Positions 6,544 to 11,294 of a DNA stretch of 11,294 nucleotides are shown here, piece after piece. Under the pieces are notes generated by a model, which saw nothing but the letters and a program-made list of their open reading frames with translations, was not told the origin of the DNA and ran no database searches. The translations under genes and the position numbers were made by a program. Within the stretch, counting starts at the first letter, position 1. Every line of letters starts with the position of its first letter. This stretch comes from Bacteroidota bacterium (lineage in GTDB: Bacteria > Bacteroidota > Bacteroidia > Bacteroidales > F082), in the NCBI GenBank assembly GCA_002686705.1, contig NYYH01000044.1, positions 3,203 through 14,496 of the forward strand, given 5' to 3'.

Positions 6544-8427
6544 ATGAATTTAGAAAAAAATAAAATCATTGAACGTGCAAGATGTATTGCTGAGTCAGGA
6601 GGATTATTATCTGCACTCGAAAACAAAAAAATCTCACCCAAAATAAGTTGTAGTCTTTCAGAAGGAATTGTCTTAGGTTTGCTCAAGCAAAATGTTTGTA
6701 AATATCTTGTAATCTTTGGACACGGTTCAACCGATCTTGGTGAAGTATTAAGAATATATGATGAAGCAGGTGTTACATCAACATTCAATTTTCGTAACGA
6801 AATTGCAATGGCACATGCTGCAACAACTTTAAGATGGCAATATGACGAAAGAGCTGCATTGATTACATCAATTGGACCTGGTGCTATGCAAGCATTTGCT
6901 GGTTCTCTCACAAGTGCATCCAATGGAGTAGGTGTTTATCATATATATGGCGATGAAACAACTTATGGTGAAGGCTATAATATGCAACAAGTTCCTAAGC
7001 CTGAACAGGAATTGTTTGGTCGTTTAACTGCTTTGATGGGACAATCTTATGTTTTACATACTCCTTCAGCTTTAAAAGCTGCTTTGAAGCGTGGATCGCT
7101 CAGAATAAATCATCCATACAAATCCGGTCCATTTTATATTTTATTACCTATTAACACACAACCAATAAGAATTGACTCCTTAAACTTAGACGCTTTACCG
7201 GTTTGTCAACAAATACCAAAAACTACTGTAGCTGACGAAATTCATATTAATGAAACAATTGATCTAATACAAAATTCTGAAAAGATTATAATTAAAGCTG
7301 GAGGAGGTTCTAGAAAATTTTCAGAAGTTCTAAAATTATTTGCGGAGTTATGTGATATCCCTGTTGTGCTTTCACCTGGTTCCACTGGAGTACTTCCAGA
7401 TAAGCACTCTTTAAATATGCATGTAGGAGGTAGTAAAGGGTCAATAAGTGGCAACTTTGCTATGGCAAATGCAGACTTGTTGATTGTTATTGGTTCTCGA
7501 GCAGTATGTCAGTCAGATTGTTCTGGGACAGGATATGAAAAAGTTCAGAATGTAATAAATATTAATGGGGACTTAGATGATATTACTCATTACAATAAAT
7601 CAATATTATTGCCAGGTGATATAGGTATTATATTAAAAAATTTAATCAAAAAAATAAAATCAAAAAAATTGAATAAAATCAAAAATAAAAATGCTTGGAT
7701 TATCGCATGTTTAAAAAAGAAAAATGAATGGAATGATTTTAAACAAAATAGAATTTCTCCTCTCACCCTATATGATGAAATATGGGATGATAACATATTA
7801 ACTCAACCAGCAGCTATTAAAATAGTTGCTGATTTTGCCAATACTATAAAAGCAGTTAAATATTTTGATGCTGGGGATGTTCAAGCAAACGGATTTCAGA
7901 TAATTGAAGATGATAATCCCTTCCAAACACTAACAGACTCAGGCGCATCTTATATGGGATTTGCTCCTAGTTCATTAAATGCTAATGCAATTAGTGATAA
8001 TAATAAATATGCTATTTGTTTTTGCGGTGATGGCTCTTTTATTATGAATCCACAAATACTTGTTGATGCAGTTGAACACAAAGTCAACGGAATGTTAGTT
8101 ATTTTTGATAACAGAAGAATGGGCGCTATAAGTGCTCTTCAAAATGCTCAGTACGGAAATGATTTCAAAACAAATGATTCTGTAAAAGTTGATTATGTAA
8201 AAATGGCAAAATCTGTTGCAGGTGTAAATGCATATTTTGGTGGTAAATCAAAAGAAGAATTAGTAAATGTACTCAATAAAGCTAAAACTTATAATGGTCT
8301 TTCTGTAATACATATACCAGTCTATTTTGGAAATGATCCAAGAGGAGGAATGGGGGCTTATGGAGCCTGGAATGTAGGTAGTTGGTGTGAAAATGTTCAA
8401 GAAAATTATTTAAATCAACATTTATGA
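6544..8427 (+). CDS. ThDP-dependent enzyme, IolD/acetolactate-synthase-like
   Basis: A 627-residue cytoplasmic enzyme with the three-domain acetolactate-synthase fold, close in length to IolD (about 640). The N-terminal pyrimidine-binding domain (about 40-205) contains the catalytic glutamate E86 in RNEIAMAHAA and the SIGPGAMQA loop. A middle domain (about 235-365) has the KAGGGSRKF strand-turn. The C-terminal diphosphate-binding domain (about 440-610) has the Mg-ThDP motif GDGS at 495-498, ending in FDNRRMGA. IolD hydrolytically opens a cyclic 1,2-dione in inositol catabolism; relatives decarboxylate or ligate 2-keto acids. The presence of a Gfo/Idh/MocA dehydrogenase and a dehydratase in the locus supports action on a dehydrated keto intermediate (inference). 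A lysine-rich linker at about 365-385 is encoded by A-rich runs. No clear Shine-Dalgarno precedes the ATG. The ThDP fold is certain; the reaction is not. Confidence 0.88.
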   Translation: MNLEKNKIIERARCIAESGGLLSALENKKISPKISCSLSEGIVLGLLKQNVCKYLVIFGHGSTDLGEVLRIYDEAGVTSTFNFRNEIAMAHAATTLRWQYDERAALITSIGPGAMQAFAGSLTSASNGVGVYHIYGDETTYGEGYNMQQVPKPEQELFGRLTALMGQSYVLHTPSALKAALKRGSLRINHPYKSGPFYILLPINTQPIRIDSLNLDALPVCQQIPKTTVADEIHINETIDLIQNSEKIIIKAGGGSRKFSEVLKLFAELCDIPVVLSPGSTGVLPDKHSLNMHVGGSKGSISGNFAMANADLLIVIGSRAVCQSDCSGTGYEKVQNVININGDLDDITHYNKSILLPGDIGIILKNLIKKIKSKKLNKIKNKNAWIIACLKKKNEWNDFKQNRISPLTLYDEIWDDNILTQPAAIKIVADFANTIKAVKYFDAGDVQANGFQIIEDDNPFQTLTDSGASYMGFAPSSLNANAISDNNKYAICFCGDGSFIMNPQILVDAVEHKVNGMLVIFDNRRMGAISALQNAQYGNDFKTNDSVKVDYVKMAKSVAGVNAYFGGKSKEELVNVLNKAKTYNGLSVIHIPVYFGNDPRGGMGAYGAWNVGSWCENVQENYLNQHL

Positions 8428-8441
8428 TAAAAAATTAAAAC

Positions 8442-10139
8442 ATGTCTCAAGGTATTAAAAAAGGTTTAACAAATTACGGAGATCAAGATTTTTCTAAATA
8501 CTTAAGGAACTCTTTTGCAAAGTCTATGGGTTATTCAGAAAATATTTTATCCCGTCCAGTCATTGGAATTTCATATCCTCCCAGTGGTTTTAATAACTGT
8601 CATAGACATTTCCCAGAACTTCTTGATGCCGTAAAGCGTGGTGTACTTACTGCTGGAGGATTGCCACTTGAATTTCCAACCATTTCTTTGGGTGAAGTAT
8701 TTTTAAGCCCTACTAGTTTGAAGTTCAGAAATCTTATGTCCATGGATGTTGAAGAGATGATTCGAGCACAACCCATGGATACTGTCATTTTAATGGGAGG
8801 CTGTGACAAAACAATTCCAGCACAACTGATGGGTGCAGCATCAGCTGGAAAACCCACTGTTCAGTTGGTAGCTGGTCCAATGATGACTGGTTCTTATGAA
8901 GGAGTGCGGCTTGGAGCTTGTACTGATTGTAGAAGGTTTTGGGGACTGTATAGGTCAGGGGAAATTACAAAAAATCAAATTGATAATATTGAAGATAGGT
9001 TAGCTACTACTGCTGGAACATGTCCAGTAATGGGTACTGCAAGTACAATGGCCTGTGTTGCGGAAACTTTAGGAATTACACTTCCAGGAACAGCAACAAT
9101 ACCTGCAGTTCATGCAGACAGGATACGTGCAGCTGAGGCAACAGGGGAAATAGCAGTTAAACTTTTACAAAATCAAATCACACCACTAAAACTAATAACT
9201 AAAAAATCTGTAGAAAATGCACTTAGAGTTGTTTTAGCTATAGGTGGTTCTACTAATGCGATAATTCACATCACTGCAATTGCAGGTAGGTTAGGAATCA
9301 AAGTTTCATTAGAAACTCTCAATAAGCTTAGTGATACTACTCCAGTGTTGGTCAATCTGAAACCAACAGGCCAACACTATATGGAAGATTTCTTTTCTGC
9401 AGGTGGTCTAGGTGCTGTTTTAAGGCAAATCAAGCCTCTCCTTCATTTGGAGTGTATAAATATTTTTGGACAAACTCTTGAAGAACGATTAAAAGATGAA
9501 AAAAATTATACGGACCATTCAGTAATTAGTTCTTTTGATGATCCTATTGAGCCTGAAGGAGGTCTAGTGGCGCTATTTGGAACTCTAGCTCCTAGTGGAG
9601 CAATACTTAAAAGATCAGCTGCAGATAAGAGCTTATTTGAAAAGAAAGGAAGAGCAATTGTTTTTAATTCATTAGAGGATTTATCCAACAGAATTGATGA
9701 TCCAGAACTCAATGTTTCCAAGAATGATTTTCTAATTTTACAAAATGCAGGTCCAAAAAGTGTTTCAGGAATGCCAGAATCTGGTTACTTACCAATTCCA
9801 AAGAAATTATCAAAAAATGGCGTAAAAGATATGGTGAGGATTTCAGATGCAAGAATGAGTGGAACAGCCTTTGGAACTGTGATTCTTCACGTTTCACCTG
9901 AATCTGCTGTCGGAGGACCTTTAGGATTAGTAAGGAATGGAGATGAGATTCAGTTAAGTGTCAAAGAGAGGAAGCTTGATTTATTGGTTCCCCATGAAGC
10001 CTTAGAACGTCGTCGTCAAGAAAAACTCAATATAGAATCCGAAATAAATATTCCTTCTCGTGGTTATGCTAAACTATATTTCGAACATGTTTTACAGGCT
10101 GAAAAAGGATGCGATTTTGATTTTCTTCAATTCAACTAA
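8442..10139 (+). CDS. IlvD/EDD-family [2Fe-2S] sugar-acid-type dehydratase
   Basis: A 565-residue enzyme of the sugar-acid branch of the IlvD/EDD family (L-arabinonate and D-xylonate dehydratases are about 580 residues). These enzymes remove water from a 2,3-dihydroxy acid to give a 2-keto-3-deoxy acid. The three expected [2Fe-2S] cysteines are present: C53 in FNNCHRH, C121 in GGCDKT and C194 in GTCPVMG. E85 and D122 fit the Mg2+ ligands, K123 the carbamylated lysine, and S473 in DARMSGTAFGT the catalytic serine. An extra CxxC (C160, C163) lies in LGACTDCRRFWG. The C-terminus RGYAKLYFEHVLQAEKGCDFDF is typical. It begins 14 bases after the ThDP gene with no Shine-Dalgarno motif. It is unlikely to be a branched-chain amino-acid IlvD given its catabolic neighbours. 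Family is firm; substrate is open. Confidence 0.92.
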   Translation: MSQGIKKGLTNYGDQDFSKYLRNSFAKSMGYSENILSRPVIGISYPPSGFNNCHRHFPELLDAVKRGVLTAGGLPLEFPTISLGEVFLSPTSLKFRNLMSMDVEEMIRAQPMDTVILMGGCDKTIPAQLMGAASAGKPTVQLVAGPMMTGSYEGVRLGACTDCRRFWGLYRSGEITKNQIDNIEDRLATTAGTCPVMGTASTMACVAETLGITLPGTATIPAVHADRIRAAEATGEIAVKLLQNQITPLKLITKKSVENALRVVLAIGGSTNAIIHITAIAGRLGIKVSLETLNKLSDTTPVLVNLKPTGQHYMEDFFSAGGLGAVLRQIKPLLHLECINIFGQTLEERLKDEKNYTDHSVISSFDDPIEPEGGLVALFGTLAPSGAILKRSAADKSLFEKKGRAIVFNSLEDLSNRIDDPELNVSKNDFLILQNAGPKSVSGMPESGYLPIPKKLSKNGVKDMVRISDARMSGTAFGTVILHVSPESAVGGPLGLVRNGDEIQLSVKERKLDLLVPHEALERRRQEKLNIESEINIPSRGYAKLYFEHVLQAEKGCDFDFLQFN

Positions 10140-10192
10140 TTCTAAATTTAGCAGTTCATCAAGCGACATAAGAAATCTTTCATTTTTTTACA

Positions 10193-10963
<771 letters not shown>

Positions 10964-10995
10964 TAGCAATAATGTATCTTCTGTAACTATTTGCG

Positions 10996-11014
10996 CGCAG
11001 CTGAAACGCAGCTG
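10996..11014 (+). repeat. CGCAGCTG direct repeat pair, 11-bp period
   Basis: CGCAGCTG occurs at 10996-11003 and again at 11007-11014, one helical turn apart, directly before the TGGAA repeat series. It may be part of the same protein-binding array. Function is not known. Confidence 0.5.
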
Positions 11015-11056
11015 GAAATTTGGAAACCATTGGAATTCATTGGAAATGAGTGGAAA
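11013..11056 (+). repeat. Five TGGAA units, four phased at exactly 10 bp
   Basis: TGGAA begins at 11013, 11021, 11031, 11041 and 11051. The last four are spaced exactly 10 bases, and most units read TGGAAA. Such helically phased short direct repeats are typical of protein-binding arrays, including integrase arm-type sites and excisionase sites beside attachment sites. The array ends 88 bases before a tRNA 3' fragment, which favours that reading. It is too short and too close-spaced for CRISPR. Confidence 0.6.
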
Positions 11057-11086
11057 ATCAACACATCCTAAGCTGTTGAAAAAATT

Positions 11087-11112
11087 AGATAAAGTATTGA
11101 AATAATTTATCT
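11087..11112. repeat. AT-rich inverted repeat before the tRNA fragment
   Basis: AGATAAA (11087-11093) and TTTATCT (11106-11112) are exact complementary arms around a 12-base loop. The stem is weak and AT-rich. It could be a poor terminator for the operon or a binding site in the attachment region. Confidence 0.3.
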
Positions 11113-11143
11113 TTATACAAACTCAATTTAACTATCCACTACC

Positions 11144-11188
11144 TTCGGGACGAAGAGGCCGGAGGTTCAAATCCTCTCATCTCACCCA
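11144..11188 (+). other. 3' half of tRNA-Pro(CGG): candidate att site
   Basis: The sequence reads as a tRNA from position 32 onward. TTCGGGA (11144-11150) is an anticodon loop with U33, anticodon CGG and G37. CGAAG is the 3' anticodon stem, AGGCC the variable loop, GGAGG-TTCAAAT-CCTCT the T arm, then a 7-base acceptor strand CATCTCA, discriminator C and CCA. It matches what I recall of E. coli tRNA-Pro(CGG) through the anticodon and T arms. The upstream bases CTACC cannot pair with CGAAG, and no D arm or 5' acceptor (TGAGATG) precedes it. A 3' half beginning at the anticodon loop is the classic leftover of integration by a tyrosine recombinase into a tRNA gene. With this orientation, the inserted element would lie to the left. 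Confidence 0.8.
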
Positions 11189-11294
11189 ACAACTTCTATC
11201 TCATTGAAAAATCTATTCTTCTTGATTTCCATTTCCACCATTTCAGCAGACAACTCGATTGACTTACACAAGATACTCACAAAGTAAGCTTTGT
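11189..11294. other. Non-coding flank right of the tRNA fragment
   Basis: I see no gene in these 106 bases. The last 16 (ACAAAG-TAAG-CTTTGT, 11279-11294) form a perfect 6-4-6 inverted repeat cut by the window edge, possibly the start of a larger structure. If the tRNA fragment is an att site, this is the resumed chromosome or a neighbouring element. Confidence 0.4.

Noticed and set aside
6525..6923. A 132-codon minus-strand open frame
   Set aside because: It lies entirely opposite the ThDP-enzyme gene, whose conserved motifs show the real frame; no domain is visible in the antisense translation.
8442..10139. Biosynthetic IlvD (dihydroxy-acid dehydratase) of branched-chain amino-acid synthesis
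   Set aside because: The CHRH, CTDCRRFWG and C-terminal GCDFDF signatures fit the sugar-acid branch, and no other branched-chain biosynthesis gene is nearby apart from the generic ThDP fold of the neighbour.
11013..11056. CRISPR array or coding repeats
   Set aside because: The units are only about 6 bases with 4-base gaps, far below CRISPR repeat and spacer lengths, and no open frame spans them.
11144..11188. A complete, split or intron-containing tRNA-Pro
   Set aside because: No D arm or 5' acceptor complement (TGAGATG) is visible upstream, and I know of no bacterial tRNA-Pro intron at this site; a recombination remnant is simpler.

Overview
The window looks like AT-rich bacterial DNA, roughly two-thirds A+T by eye. 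Three points suggest a Gram-negative-type cell: cleavable Sec signal peptides, a transporter binding protein without a lipobox cysteine, and standard start and stop codons. I cannot name the species. Most gene starts have A-rich leaders without a clear Shine-Dalgarno motif.

Layout. Positions 1-836 carry an exported protein with a TolB/CsgG-like N-terminal region and C-terminal MORN repeats. Positions 837-1225 hold no convincing gene, but several palindromes. Positions 1226-1429 encode a 67-residue zinc-ribbon protein. From 1478 to 10963 lies a catabolic locus built on a divergent promoter region at about 3330-3465. Leftward run an IclR regulator and a Gfo/Idh/MocA dehydrogenase, overlapping by 17 bases. 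Rightward run a CUT1-type ABC sugar-binding protein, two ABC permeases, an IolD/acetolactate-synthase-like thiamine diphosphate (ThDP) enzyme, an IlvD/EDD sugar-acid-type dehydratase and an SDR oxidoreductase. The SDR is interrupted by an in-frame TAG, after which the conserved family C-terminus continues in the same frame.

How the genes may work together (inference): the transporter imports a carbohydrate or polyol. The Gfo/Idh/MocA enzyme and the SDR oxidise or reduce it, the [2Fe-2S] dehydratase removes water, and the ThDP enzyme breaks or hydrolyses a C-C bond next to a carbonyl. The order dehydrogenase, dehydratase, IolD-like enzyme parallels the myo-inositol route (IolG, IolE, IolD), with an IlvD/EDD enzyme where IolE would be. 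No aldolase, kinase or transporter ATPase is present, so the locus does not match a textbook pathway.

The right end (10964-11294) has no gene but is informative. It contains five TGGAA units, four at exact 10-bp spacing, then the 3' half of a tRNA-Pro(CGG), from anticodon loop to CCA, without its 5' half. This is the typical footprint of a tRNA-targeted integrative element. It suggests that the DNA to the left, including the catabolic locus, is a genomic island ending at about 11188.
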